In this document: positions 10,555-18,426 of the stretch, piece after piece
How positions within the stretch are numbered: the first letter of the stretch is position 1
Layout of the letters: each line of letters starts with the position of its first letter
Origin: Labedaea rhizosphaerae
GTDB lineage: Bacteria > Actinomycetota > Actinomycetes > Mycobacteriales > Pseudonocardiaceae
Assembly (NCBI RefSeq): GCF_004362825.1
Contig: NZ_SNXZ01000001.1
Coordinates: forward strand, 1,674,001-1,738,000
Length of the DNA: 64,000 bases
Direction: 5' to 3'
Made by a program: the position numbers and the translations under genes
Notes under the pieces: generated by a model
Seen by the model: only the letters and a program-made list of their open reading frames with translations
The model's database searches: none
Told to the model about the DNA's origin: nothing

Positions 10555-11748
10555 ATGAAGTCCCTGTTCGAGCAGCCGTGGCTTTACGCGTTGATCGCCT
10601 TCGTGCTGGGGGTCGTGGTCGGCTACCTGGCTCGCGGCAAGCGCTCGAGCACGACCGAGTCCGGCCCCAAGCACGCGATGCCGACACCGTCCGAAAAGGA
10701 CACTTCGTCGACGCCGGTGGCAAGCCTGCTGAGCCCGGCCGCGTCCCAAGCCGCCGCCGCGGCCGCCGAGAAGTCCGACGCCGAGAAGTCCGACGCCACG
10801 GAGCACAAGGACGCTGCGGAGCCGGAAGCTGCCCCGCAGGCTGACGCGCCCAGTGACCCGGACACGGTTGCCGAACCGGCAGAGCCGAGCGACCCGGCCC
10901 TGAGCCAGCTGGACCACGAAAACATCACCAGCGTTCTGCACGAGCCCGCCGAGCCCACCGAATCCGCTGATGGCCCCAAGTCCGTCACCGCACCCGACGA
11001 CACGGCCACCAGCACTGCCACTGGCACTGCCGCCAGCACAGCCACCAGCACAGCCGCCGCGGACGCTCAGGCCGCCGGTGCCGCTGAGCCGGCTGCGCCC
11101 GCCGCCGACAGCGAGGCCGACGGTGCTGCGCCTGCCGCCAATCCCGCGCCGCCCGCGGAATCCGGTGAGGCCACCACAACCGCCACCGAGTCGCCTGTGG
11201 CCGCCGCGCCTGCTGGCACCACGTCAGCGGCCGACACCGCGCAAACCGCGGACACCGCGCCCTCCGCCACCCCTGTGCCTGAGGCGGAGGTGGCGCCCGC
11301 CGAAGGGGCCGCGACTGCCGCCACAGCCGATCTTGCTGCTACCACCGACACCGGGTCCGCCGCCACTCCTGCGCCGGATGCCGCGCCTGCCGAAGAGCCC
11401 GCGCCTCTCGCCACCGCCGAGCCTGCCGACGCGGCTCCCGCAGCTTCCGAGTCCGCGGGCGAGGCAACCCAAGACGGCTCCGCCGCGGTGAGCACCGAGC
11501 GTGCTCCCAGCGCACCCGCGGAGGGGTCGTGGGCGCCGGGGCCCTATCCCGCCTCGGCCTTGCCCGTCGCGGGCGGTGCGGCTCCGGCGGAGGAGTTCAC
11601 CATCAAGGCCAAGGCGGACTCGAAGCTCTTCCACACCGAGAAGTCGCCCTACTACCGCCGGGTCAAGCCCGACGTGTGGTTCCGCAACGAGGCCGACGCC
11701 GTCGCGGCCGGCTTCACCGGCTGGGCTCGGCGGGCCAAGGCCAAGTAG
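10555..11748 (+). CDS. Membrane-anchored Ala/Thr-rich protein with C-terminal sunset-like domain (paralogue 2)
   Basis: Protein of 397 residues, function unknown. It has the same plan as its upstream neighbour. A transmembrane helix at about residues 9-26 is followed by a basic stretch (ARGKRSS), a long disordered Ala/Glu/Thr/Pro-rich linker, and a C-terminal domain of about 45 residues (FTIKAKADSKLFH..SPYYRR..PDVWFRNEADAVAAGF). The frame is open further upstream (10459), but ATG 10555 is preceded by GGGAGG at 10540-10545 and begins directly before the helix. The sunset-like domain occurs in ArfC-type proteins as far as I recall; no activity can be assigned. Confidence 0.82.
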   Translation: MKSLFEQPWLYALIAFVLGVVVGYLARGKRSSTTESGPKHAMPTPSEKDTSSTPVASLLSPAASQAAAAAAEKSDAEKSDATEHKDAAEPEAAPQADAPSDPDTVAEPAEPSDPALSQLDHENITSVLHEPAEPTESADGPKSVTAPDDTATSTATGTAASTATSTAAADAQAAGAAEPAAPAADSEADGAAPAANPAPPAESGEATTTATESPVAAAPAGTTSAADTAQTADTAPSATPVPEAEVAPAEGAATAATADLAATTDTGSAATPAPDAAPAEEPAPLATAEPADAAPAASESAGEATQDGSAAVSTERAPSAPAEGSWAPGPYPASALPVAGGAAPAEEFTIKAKADSKLFHTEKSPYYRRVKPDVWFRNEADAVAAGFTGWARRAKAK

Positions 11749-11754
11749 CGGCTG

Positions 11755-12834
11755 TCAGGCGACGGTCCAGGTGTCCTTGCCACGCAGCAGGGCCTGCAGG
11801 TCGGCGGTCTTCGACTCCTTGGCCTGGGCCACCTGACGGCGGGCCAGGTCGTCGTACGTCGAACGCTCGACGTTGCGGAAGACACCGGTCACCACGTGGC
11901 TCAGGTCCTGAGTGGACAGTCGGGACAACGCGAACGCGTACGACGGGTCGTGGTGCGACGAGTCGTGGACGATCACCGCGTCCTCGCCCACCTCGGACAC
12001 CTTGGCGACCTCCAGCCCGGCGAAGCCGGACCGAACCACGCCGTACTCGCCCAGGCCGTCGGGGCCCGGCGAACCGAACCGGATCGGCTCCCCGTCCACC
12101 AGCGGGATCAGCCGCTCCTCGGCCTGCCCGGCCTCCTTGAGCACGTCGAACGCGCCGTCGTTGAAGATCGGGCAGTTCTGGTAGATCTCCACCAGCGCCG
12201 AGCCGCGGTGCGCGGCCGCCTGGCGCAGCACCTCGGTCAGCCCCTTGCGGTCGCTGTCCAGTGCACGGCCGACGAACGACGCCTCGGCCCCCAGCGCCAG
12301 CGACACCGGGTTGAACGGGTGGTCGAGTGACCCGAGCGGTGTCGACTTGGTGATCTTGCCTTCTTCGGACGTCGGCGAGTACTGACCCTTGGTGAGCCCG
12401 TAGATCCGGTTGTTGAACAGCAGGATCTTGAGGTTCACGTTGCGCCGCAACGCGTGGATCAGGTGGTTGCCGCCGATGGACAGCGCGTCGCCGTCACCGG
12501 TCACGACCCACACCGACAGGTCCGGACGCGACACCGCGAGACCCGTGGCGATCGCCGGCGCCCGGCCGTGGATCGAGTGCATGCCGTAGGTGTTCATGTA
12601 GTACGGGAACCGGCTCGAGCAGCCGATGCCGGACACGAACACGATGTTCTCGCGCTTGAGGCCCAGCGTGGGCAGGAACGACTGGACGGCGTTCAGCACC
12701 ACGTAGTCGCCACAGCCCGGGCACCAGCGGACTTCCTGGTCCGACTTGTAGTCCTTGGCCTTCTGCGGCTCGTCGGTGGTCGGCACCAGGTCGAGCCCGC
12801 CGAGCTGGGGCAGACCGAGGTCGACGGCGGTCAT
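11755..12834 (-). CDS. korB: 2-oxoacid:ferredoxin oxidoreductase, beta subunit (KorB)
   Basis: Thiamine-diphosphate subunit of the enzyme that converts 2-oxoglutarate (or another 2-oxoacid) and CoA to acyl-CoA and CO2 with reduction of ferredoxin. The 359-residue protein shows WCPGCGDYVVLNAVQ and the ThDP/Mg motif GDGDALSIGGNHLIHALRRN with GLTKGQYSPTS downstream. The ATG overlaps the korA stop by four bases, so the subunits are coupled. In actinomycetes this pair provides an oxygen-tolerant alternative to 2-oxoglutarate dehydrogenase. Substrate is inferred from family, not proven. Confidence 0.95.
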   Translation of the reverse strand: MTAVDLGLPQLGGLDLVPTTDEPQKAKDYKSDQEVRWCPGCGDYVVLNAVQSFLPTLGLKRENIVFVSGIGCSSRFPYYMNTYGMHSIHGRAPAIATGLAVSRPDLSVWVVTGDGDALSIGGNHLIHALRRNVNLKILLFNNRIYGLTKGQYSPTSEEGKITKSTPLGSLDHPFNPVSLALGAEASFVGRALDSDRKGLTEVLRQAAAHRGSALVEIYQNCPIFNDGAFDVLKEAGQAEERLIPLVDGEPIRFGSPGPDGLGEYGVVRSGFAGLEVAKVSEVGEDAVIVHDSSHHDPSYAFALSRLSTQDLSHVVTGVFRNVERSTYDDLARRQVAQAKESKTADLQALLRGKDTWTVA

Positions 12835-14750
12835 GCGGCGTGCACCCCCTTCACTGCGTCCAACAGCACGTTCTGTAGTTCCTCAGCCTTGAACGGCAGG
12901 CCGGCGACCTTGGTGTACGACTGGGCGTCCACCAGGTAGCGAGCCCGGATCAGCATGGCCAGCTGGCCCAGGTTCATCTCCGGGATGATCACCTTCGAGT
13001 AGCCCGCCAGCACCTCGCCGAGGTTGGCCGGGAACGGGTTGAGGTGGCGCAAGTGCACCTGTGCCACGGAATGACCCAGCTTGCGCACCCGGCGGCAGGC
13101 CGCGCCGATCGGCCCGTACGACGAGCCCCAGCCCAGCACCAGCACCTGGGCCTTGCCCGACGGGTCGTCGACGGTCACGTCGGGTACCTGGATCCCGTCG
13201 ACCTTGGCCTGGCGCAGCCGGACCATACGGTCGTGGTTGTCCGGGTCGTAGGAGATGTTGCCGGTGCGGTCGGCCTTCTCCAGCCCGCCGATGCGGTGCT
13301 GCAGACCGGGCGTGCCGGGCAGCGCCCACGGCCGCGCGAGCGTCTCCGGGTCGCGCAGGTACGGCAGGAACCCGCCGCCACCTTCGCCGCCGCCCTCCGG
13401 GGCGTTGGGTTCGGTCGCGAACTCGACCGTGAGGTCGGGCAGGTCGGCGATGTCGGGCACCAGCCACGGTTCCGAGCCGTTGGCCACCGCGCCGTCGGAG
13501 AGCAGCAGCACCGGCGTGCGGTAGGTGAGAGCGATCTTGGTCGCCTCGAGCGCGGTGCGGAAGCAGTCGGCGGGCGACTGCGGCGCCAGCACCGGCACCG
13601 GGCACTCGCCGTTGCGCCCGTACATGGCCTGCAGCAGGTCGGCCTGTTCGGTCTTGGTCGGCAGACCCGTGGACGGGCCGCCGCGCTGCACGTCGATCAC
13701 GACCAGCGGCAGCTCGGTCATCACGCCGAGGCCGATGGTCTCCGCCTTGAGCGCGATGCCGGGCCCGGAGGTGCTGGTCACGCCGAGCGCGCCGCCGTAG
13801 CTGGCGCCCAGGGCCGCGCCGATGCCCGCGATCTCGTCCTCGGCCTGGAAGGTCGTGATGCCGAAGTGCTTGTACTTGGACAGCTCGTGCAGGATGTCCG
13901 ACGCCGGCGTGATCGGGTATGTGCCCAGCAGCACGGGCAGCTTCGACTGCACGGCCGAGGCCACGATGCCGTACGCGAGCGCGGTGTTCCCGGTGATCTG
14001 CCGGTAGGTGCCCGGCGCGAGCTTGGCCGGTGCGACCTCGTAGGTGACCGCGAACGCCTCGGTGGTCTCGCCGTAGTTCCAGCCGGCGCGGAAGGCGAGC
14101 ACGTTCGCCTCGGCGATCTCCGGCTTGCGGGCGAACTTCTCGCGCAGGAACCGTTCCGTGCCCTCGGTCGGCCGGTGGTACATCCACGAGAGCAGGCCCA
14201 GCGCGAACATGTTCTTGCACCGCTCGGCGTCCTTCTTGCCGAGCCCGGTCGACTCGACCGCCCCGATGGTCAGGGTCGCCATGGCGACCTTGAAGACCTG
14301 GTACGAGTCGAGCGAGCCGTCTTCCAGCGGGTCGGCGTCGTAACCGACCTTGGCCAGGTTGCGCTTGGCGAACTCGTCGGTGTTGACGATCAGGGTGCCG
14401 CCCGCGGGCAGGTCCTTGATGTTCGCCTTGAGCGCCGCCGGGTTCATCGCCACCAGCACGTCCGGCCGGTCACCGGGGGTGAGGATGTCGTAGTCGGCGA
14501 AGTGCACCTGGAACGACGAGACGCCGGCCATGGTGCCCTGTGGGGCGCGGATCTCGGCGGGGAAGTTCGGCTGCGTCGCGAGGTCGTTGCCGAACGCGGC
14601 GGCTTCGGAGGTGAAACGGTCGCCGGTGAGCTGCATGCCGTCGCCGGAGTCACCGGCGAACCGGATGACGACTCGGTCCAGCTTGGTGATTTCGGTCTGC
14701 CGGGTGCCGTTGGCAACGGCAGTCTTGGCAGCACCTTCGGTGGTGCTCAT
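12831..14750 (-). CDS. korA: 2-oxoacid:ferredoxin oxidoreductase, fused gamma-alpha subunit (KorA)
   Basis: Partner of KorB, 639 residues. The N-terminal gamma domain (about 25-215) contains FAGDSGDGMQLTGDRF. The alpha domain begins near 240 with GTYPITPASDILHELS and continues with TSGPGIALKAETIGLG and QRGGPSTGLPTKTEQADL. A transketolase C-like domain closes the protein. A glycine-rich loop (GGGEGGGG) lies near residue 435. First gene of the operon; a purine-rich GAGAGGG lies about 12 bases before the ATG. Confidence 0.95.
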   Translation of the reverse strand: MSTTEGAAKTAVANGTRQTEITKLDRVVIRFAGDSGDGMQLTGDRFTSEAAAFGNDLATQPNFPAEIRAPQGTMAGVSSFQVHFADYDILTPGDRPDVLVAMNPAALKANIKDLPAGGTLIVNTDEFAKRNLAKVGYDADPLEDGSLDSYQVFKVAMATLTIGAVESTGLGKKDAERCKNMFALGLLSWMYHRPTEGTERFLREKFARKPEIAEANVLAFRAGWNYGETTEAFAVTYEVAPAKLAPGTYRQITGNTALAYGIVASAVQSKLPVLLGTYPITPASDILHELSKYKHFGITTFQAEDEIAGIGAALGASYGGALGVTSTSGPGIALKAETIGLGVMTELPLVVIDVQRGGPSTGLPTKTEQADLLQAMYGRNGECPVPVLAPQSPADCFRTALEATKIALTYRTPVLLLSDGAVANGSEPWLVPDIADLPDLTVEFATEPNAPEGGGEGGGGFLPYLRDPETLARPWALPGTPGLQHRIGGLEKADRTGNISYDPDNHDRMVRLRQAKVDGIQVPDVTVDDPSGKAQVLVLGWGSSYGPIGAACRRVRKLGHSVAQVHLRHLNPFPANLGEVLAGYSKVIIPEMNLGQLAMLIRARYLVDAQSYTKVAGLPFKAEELQNVLLDAVKGVHAA

Positions 14751-15147
14751 GCGCTCGCCGGTCCCTCTCTCACTGACAGCTCAGCCCGTTCGGCGGCATG
14801 CTGCGGCCGGCCCCGGGTCGCAGCGCCACCACACCATCGAGCCTAGTCCTCGATCCTCGTGTCCCACTGAGGCATCGTTCGTCGGCAGGCAAGCGTGAAC
14901 GCCCGGTCCCACCAGCTTGTTCACGGTAGGCACCCCACGCTTGGTGACCGTGTCAACGCGGTGCACGTCACACCGGCATTCGTGCCTCATCCCGGCCATC
15001 GGAACGATTACCTGTAACCCAAGGTAACACCTTCCCCGGGGGCGGTCGGTCACGACCCCGTCGGAGCTGCTTCTGCGTTACCCCACCAGGTTGGCACAGC
15101 CGACGGGCATCGGTGGCGGCTCGACGGCGGCAGCTTGTTGCATGGCA
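14751..15147. other. Gene-free stretch upstream of korA
   Basis: No frame here has convincing codon bias; a 90-codon frame at 14781-15053 (-) is rich in Cys and Trp and unlike its neighbours. The region should hold the korAB promoter. A TAGGCT hexamer on the minus strand (14840-14845) could be its -10 box, giving a leader of about 80 bases. Two GTAAC direct repeats spaced by one helical turn lie at 15014-15028. I see no RNA gene or strong terminator. Confidence 0.5.
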
Positions 15148-15909
15148 TCAAGACTTGGCGATGCGAGCGCGCATCGCCGCCAGCAGTTCGGCGAACGCCG
15201 GGCTCTCCATCGACTCGAGCTGAGCCGCCAGTTCGGTCTCGGTGGCCTCGCCGTGGTCGTGCATCGACCAGGTCGCGCGCATGGTCCGCTTGATCGACAC
15301 GACGAGGTCGCGCGGCGCGACCCCGGCGGGTGCGGCCAGCTCGCGTGCCGCGGTGATCAGGGCATCGTGATCGCCGTCGACCGCACGCAGGGCAAGCCCG
15401 GTGCGGACGGCTTCCTCCGCGCCGAGCACCTGACCGAACAAGGTCATCGCGGTCGCCACCTGCGGGCCCACCGCCCGCTGCACCATCCATGTCATGCCGC
15501 CGCCGGGGTGCAGGCCCAACTGCAGGAAGCGGGCGTCGAAGCGGGCCTTCGGGCCGACGATGCGGACGTCGCAAGCCAGCGCCAGGTTCAGCCCGGCCCC
15601 GACCGCGGCGCCACCGACGGCCGCGATGGTCGGCAGGCTGGAATTGGCGATCGCCAGGAAGCCCGAGTAAATCTTGCGCAGGCCTTCCTCGCGGGCGTCG
15701 CCGAGCGCGGTGAGATCGGCCCCCGCGCAGAACGCGGGCGGCTGCCCGGTCACCACGATGGCCCTGACGTCCTCGTCCTGCTCGCACTCCGTCACCGCAT
15801 CGGCCAACGCGGCGGCGATCGGCAACGTCAGCGAGTTGCGCCGCTCCGGCACGTTCAGGGTGATGACCGCGACCCCGTCGCGGCGGTCGAGCAAGACCTC
15901 GTCGCTCAT
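15148..15909 (-). CDS. Crotonase-fold (enoyl-CoA hydratase/isomerase family) protein lacking both catalytic glutamates
   Basis: Protein of 253 residues with the oxyanion-hole region intact (PPAFCAGADLTALGD and AAVGGAAVGAGLNLALACD). Aligned by eye to mammalian enoyl-CoA hydratase, the position of Glu144 is phenylalanine (RFLQLGLHPGGG instead of PEILLG) and that of Glu164 is alanine (QVATAMTLFG instead of SLAMEMVLTG). It is therefore unlikely to hydrate enoyl-CoA. It may catalyse another crotonase reaction or bind acyl-CoA, as proposed for mycobacterial EchA6. Monocistronic by spacing. Often annotated simply as enoyl-CoA hydratase. Confidence 0.88.
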   Translation of the reverse strand: MSDEVLLDRRDGVAVITLNVPERRNSLTLPIAAALADAVTECEQDEDVRAIVVTGQPPAFCAGADLTALGDAREEGLRKIYSGFLAIANSSLPTIAAVGGAAVGAGLNLALACDVRIVGPKARFDARFLQLGLHPGGGMTWMVQRAVGPQVATAMTLFGQVLGAEEAVRTGLALRAVDGDHDALITAARELAAPAGVAPRDLVVSIKRTMRATWSMHDHGEATETELAAQLESMESPAFAELLAAMRARIAKS

Positions 15910-16008
15910 GCGCAGCTCCTCACGCCCGCGGCGGCCGGGACGGCGCCGCGCCGCCGACCCTAGTGGTCTCGCTGCGAGTCCTAGGAGCCACCGATCTTCC
16001 GGTTCGGA

Positions 16009-16425
16009 TCAGGCATCTCGAGTCGGCAGGCCGGTGAGGCGGGCCAGTGCGGCGAAACCGTCGTCGCTGCCTGGCCAGTGCGCCCGGACCTTGGCGACCC
16101 CCGTGCGCCGGACGACGCTGCGCAGCACGGCCGTGACGATGATGGCGTCATCGGCATAACCGAGCACCGGGATGAAGTCCGGGATCAGGTCGATTGGCAT
16201 CGCCAGGTAGGCCAGCAGCAACCCGAGGCGGATGCGCACGCCGCGAGGCAACTCGCGGTCGGTGGCGAGCGCACGCAAGAGCCGCAGCAGGTCCGGGAGG
16301 ACACGCAAGGCCTCGCGCAGCAGGCCGCCGCGTGGTCGCAACCAGACCAGCACCACGATCAGCGCCACCCAGGCCAGCAGCAGGGCGCCGACGAGCCCGA
16401 CCACGAGCTCGGCCCACCACGGCAC
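16009..16425 (-). CDS. DUF1232/YkvA-family membrane protein
   Basis: Protein of 138 residues. A hydrophobic helix at 6-29 precedes a basic segment, and the DUF1232 signature LAYLAMPIDLIPDFIPVLGYADD lies at about 72-94. The family is widespread, of unknown function, and is thought to sit in or at the membrane. GTG start with an AGGAAAGGA site in front. No obvious functional link to its neighbours. Confidence 0.88.
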   Translation of the reverse strand: MPWWAELVVGLVGALLLAWVALIVVLVWLRPRGGLLREALRVLPDLLRLLRALATDRELPRGVRIRLGLLLAYLAMPIDLIPDFIPVLGYADDAIIVTAVLRSVVRRTGVAKVRAHWPGSDDGFAALARLTGLPTRDA

Positions 16426-16495
16426 GCGCGATCCTTTCCTGGTCGTCCTCGCCGAGTGTGGGCCCTCGGATGCGGCGACGAAAGGGCTCGAGCCG

Positions 16496-16552
16496 CTGAC
16501 GCGGTGGGTTCGGTCTCGCCGCGGAGCAAGACCGAACCCACGCCGGCGTCAG
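16496..16552 (-). terminator. Hairpin at the 3' end of the small helical-protein gene
   Basis: TGGGTTCGGTCT at 16505-16516 pairs perfectly with AGACCGAACCCA at 16529-16540, and an outer CTGACGC/GCGTCAG pair extends it to 16496-16552. It overlaps the stop codon of the minus-strand gene at 16549. There is no long T tract, as is common in actinomycete terminators. Confidence 0.65.
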
Positions 16553-16764
16553 GACTCGAAGTCGGCCAGGGCGGCGATCGCGGCCGCTCGTTCGGCGTAC
16601 TTCCACTTGCCGAGGTCGGCCACGGTCTTGATGCCGAGACCCGCGAGCACCTCGTCGTGTTTCGTGGTCAGGCCCTCCAGAGCGGACGGCGGTGCCGCCG
16701 CCAGCTCCTTGAGGGACTTGCCCTCGTACGCCTTGTCGACCAGCTTGTTCAGGTTGAGCGCCAC
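16549..16764 (-). CDS. Small helical protein, helix-hairpin-helix-like, function unknown
   Basis: Seventy-one residues from a GTG start at 16764, chosen because GGAGG lies eight bases upstream and the in-frame extension to 16872 is Gly/Arg-rich and unlike a real N-terminus. The sequence (LNKLVDKAYEGKSLKELAAAPPSALEGL, then LAGLGIKTVADLGKWKYAERAAAIAAL) is a set of short helices with an LGIKTVADLG turn reminiscent of helix-hairpin-helix motifs. I recall similar short proteins in actinomycetes but no assigned role. Nucleic-acid binding is conjecture. Confidence 0.7.
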   Translation of the reverse strand: MALNLNKLVDKAYEGKSLKELAAAPPSALEGLTTKHDEVLAGLGIKTVADLGKWKYAERAAAIAALADFES

Positions 16765-16875
16765 CGGTGTCGCCTCCAGGTTGACGGGAACGCTGACGGC
16801 GCCAGCCTTGCCCCGGGCCTGGTCCCCCGCAACGGCGCCGACCCGACCGGGTGACCCCAGGTGCCGGAACACGGG

Positions 16876-17337
16876 TCAGCGGGTGGGTTCCGGCGCGGGT
16901 GGGCGTTCCAGCAGGGTCGACAGCACCACCGTGGACACGGTGCGGTCGATCATGTCCACGGCGCGCAGGCGCTCCAGTGCGTCCTCCAGGTGGTGGATGT
17001 TGCTGGCCCGCAGGTGCACGATGGCGTCGGCCGCGCCCGAGACGGTGTAGGCGGCCACCACCTCGGACAGCGGTTCCAGCCGCTTGCGGATGCGATCCGG
17101 CGACACGTTGCCCCGGCAGTGCACCTCGACGAACGCCTCGGTGCCCCAGCCCAATGCCTCCGGGTCGACCACGGCGGTGAAGCCGCGCAGCACGCCCGTG
17201 TCCAGCAGCCGGTCCACCCGGCGCTTCACCGCCGGCGCCGACAGACCGACCACCTTGCCGATCTCCGCGTAGCTGGACCGGGCGTCGGTGACTAGTTGCG
17301 AAACGATTCGCTGATCGATGGCGTCCACACGCAACAT
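16876..17337 (-). CDS. Lrp/AsnC-family transcriptional regulator
   Basis: Protein of 153 residues. N-terminal winged helix-turn-helix at about 5-55 (DAIDQRIVSQLVTDARSSY, then IGKVVGLSAPAVKRRVDRL), then an RAM effector domain at 65-145. Divergent from ddaH with only 66 bases between the start codons, so it very likely regulates that gene and itself in response to an amino acid such as arginine. The frame is open far upstream, but ATG 17337 fits the family start. Confidence 0.93.
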   Translation of the reverse strand: MLRVDAIDQRIVSQLVTDARSSYAEIGKVVGLSAPAVKRRVDRLLDTGVLRGFTAVVDPEALGWGTEAFVEVHCRGNVSPDRIRKRLEPLSEVVAAYTVSGAADAIVHLRASNIHHLEDALERLRAVDMIDRTVSTVVLSTLLERPPAPEPTR

Positions 17338-17366
17338 TTTGCCCGTCAAACCGCAACGGAGCGACA

Positions 17367-17404
17367 TTGATCGATGGTCGACGGCGCCTCTACATTTCGA
17401 ACCA
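17367..17404 (+). promoter_or_regulatory. ddaH promoter, probably leaderless
   Basis: TTGATC (17367-17372) and TACATT (17391-17396) are 18 bases apart, and the -10 box ends only seven bases before the ATG at 17404. Transcription would start at or next to the start codon, giving a leaderless mRNA; no ribosome-binding site is visible. The interval is shared with the divergent Lrp-type regulator, and ATTGATCGAT around the -35 box is a possible operator. Confidence 0.55.
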
Positions 17405-18348
17405 TGACGACTGTTCCGGTTTTCGGCCATGGCGAGCAGATGCCTGCGCGGCCCGACCACGCCGTTGACCAGGCCATTCCGATGCGCGTGCCGGTTCGCC
17501 GGCACTACCTGATGTGCCCGCCGCGGTACTTCACCGTCGAGTACACGATCAACCCCTGGATGGACCCGTCCCAACCGGTCAGCGCCGAGAAGGCCATGGC
17601 CGAGTGGAACACCCTGGCCGAGACCTACCGCGGGTTCGGCCACACCGTGGACGCCATCGAACCCGAGCCGGGCCTGCCCGACATGGTGTTCGCCGCGAAC
17701 TCGGGCACGGTCGTGGGCGGCCGGGTGCTCGGCTCGCGGTTCCGCGCACCGCAACGCGCCGCCGAGGCCGACCACTTCCGGCGCTGGTTCGTCGACCACG
17801 GCTTCCGTGACGTGGTGATGCCCACCCACATCAACGAGGCCGAGGGCGACTTCGCCTGGACCGGCACCCTGTTGCTGGCCGGCACCGGCTTCCGCACCGA
17901 CCCCGGTGCGCACGCCGAGGCCCAGGAGGTGCTGGGCGTCCCGGTCGTCTCGCTGCAGCTGGTCGACCCGCGCTACTACCACCTGGACACCGCCCTCTTC
18001 GTGCTCGCGGAGGGCAGTCAGGGCGACCGCGACCAGGACCTGCGCCCGCAGATCGCGTACTACCCGGAGGCGTTCTCGCCGGGCTCGCAGCAGGTGTTGC
18101 GCAGGCTCTTCCCCGACGCCGTGCTCGCCACCGAGGCTGATGCCGCGTGTCTCGGCCTCAATGGCGTGTCAGACGGTCGCAACGTCGTGTTGCCCCAGGA
18201 GGCGACCGGTCTGGCGGAGCGGCTGGCGGCGCGCGGTTACGAGCCCGTGCTCGTCGACATCTCCGAGCTGCGCAAGGCGGGCGGCGGCCCGAAGTGCTGC
18301 ACCTTGGAGATCAGGAATCCGGCGGACAACCCTCACTCCACTCTGTAG
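17404..18348 (+). CDS. ddaH: Dimethylarginine dimethylaminohydrolase-like amidinotransferase-fold enzyme
   Basis: Protein of 314 residues of the arginine-modifying superfamily. N(omega)-dimethylarginine hydrolysis to citrulline is the usual annotation. Visible family features are CPPRYFTVEY, DMVFAANSGTV, EGDFAWTG, YYHLDTALFVL (catalytic His region) and GGGPKCCTLEIR with the nucleophilic Cys near the C-terminus. ATG 17404 was preferred over an open frame from 17374 because the promoter abuts it. In many actinomycetes this gene sits with an Lrp regulator and rocD in arginine/ornithine catabolism; rocD is not next to it here. Exact substrate is inferred. Confidence 0.88.
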   Translation: MTTVPVFGHGEQMPARPDHAVDQAIPMRVPVRRHYLMCPPRYFTVEYTINPWMDPSQPVSAEKAMAEWNTLAETYRGFGHTVDAIEPEPGLPDMVFAANSGTVVGGRVLGSRFRAPQRAAEADHFRRWFVDHGFRDVVMPTHINEAEGDFAWTGTLLLAGTGFRTDPGAHAEAQEVLGVPVVSLQLVDPRYYHLDTALFVLAEGSQGDRDQDLRPQIAYYPEAFSPGSQQVLRRLFPDAVLATEADAACLGLNGVSDGRNVVLPQEATGLAERLAARGYEPVLVDISELRKAGGGPKCCTLEIRNPADNPHSTL

Positions 18349-18396
18349 TTGTCAATGTGCGTGCCGTGACCGGCGAGCTCCAGTTTGCCACAAATT

Positions 18397-18420
18397 CGAA
18401 CGGGTGTTCGTACACGTTCG
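18397..18420. terminator. Candidate bidirectional hairpin between ddaH and tetR
   Basis: CGAACG at 18397-18402 and CGTTCG at 18415-18420 form a stem in the 78-base gap between the convergent ddaH and tetR genes. It is short and has a bulged inner part, so the call is weak. Confidence 0.3.
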
Positions 18421-18426
18421 GGTGAT

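Noticed and set aside
13044-14846. A 600-codon open frame on the plus strand opposite korA
   Set aside because: Same artefact; korA motifs on the other strand are unmistakable.
14781-15053. A 90-codon minus-strand frame between korA and the crotonase
   Set aside because: No ribosome-binding site, unusual Cys/Trp/His content and no recognisable fold; treated as untranslated upstream sequence.
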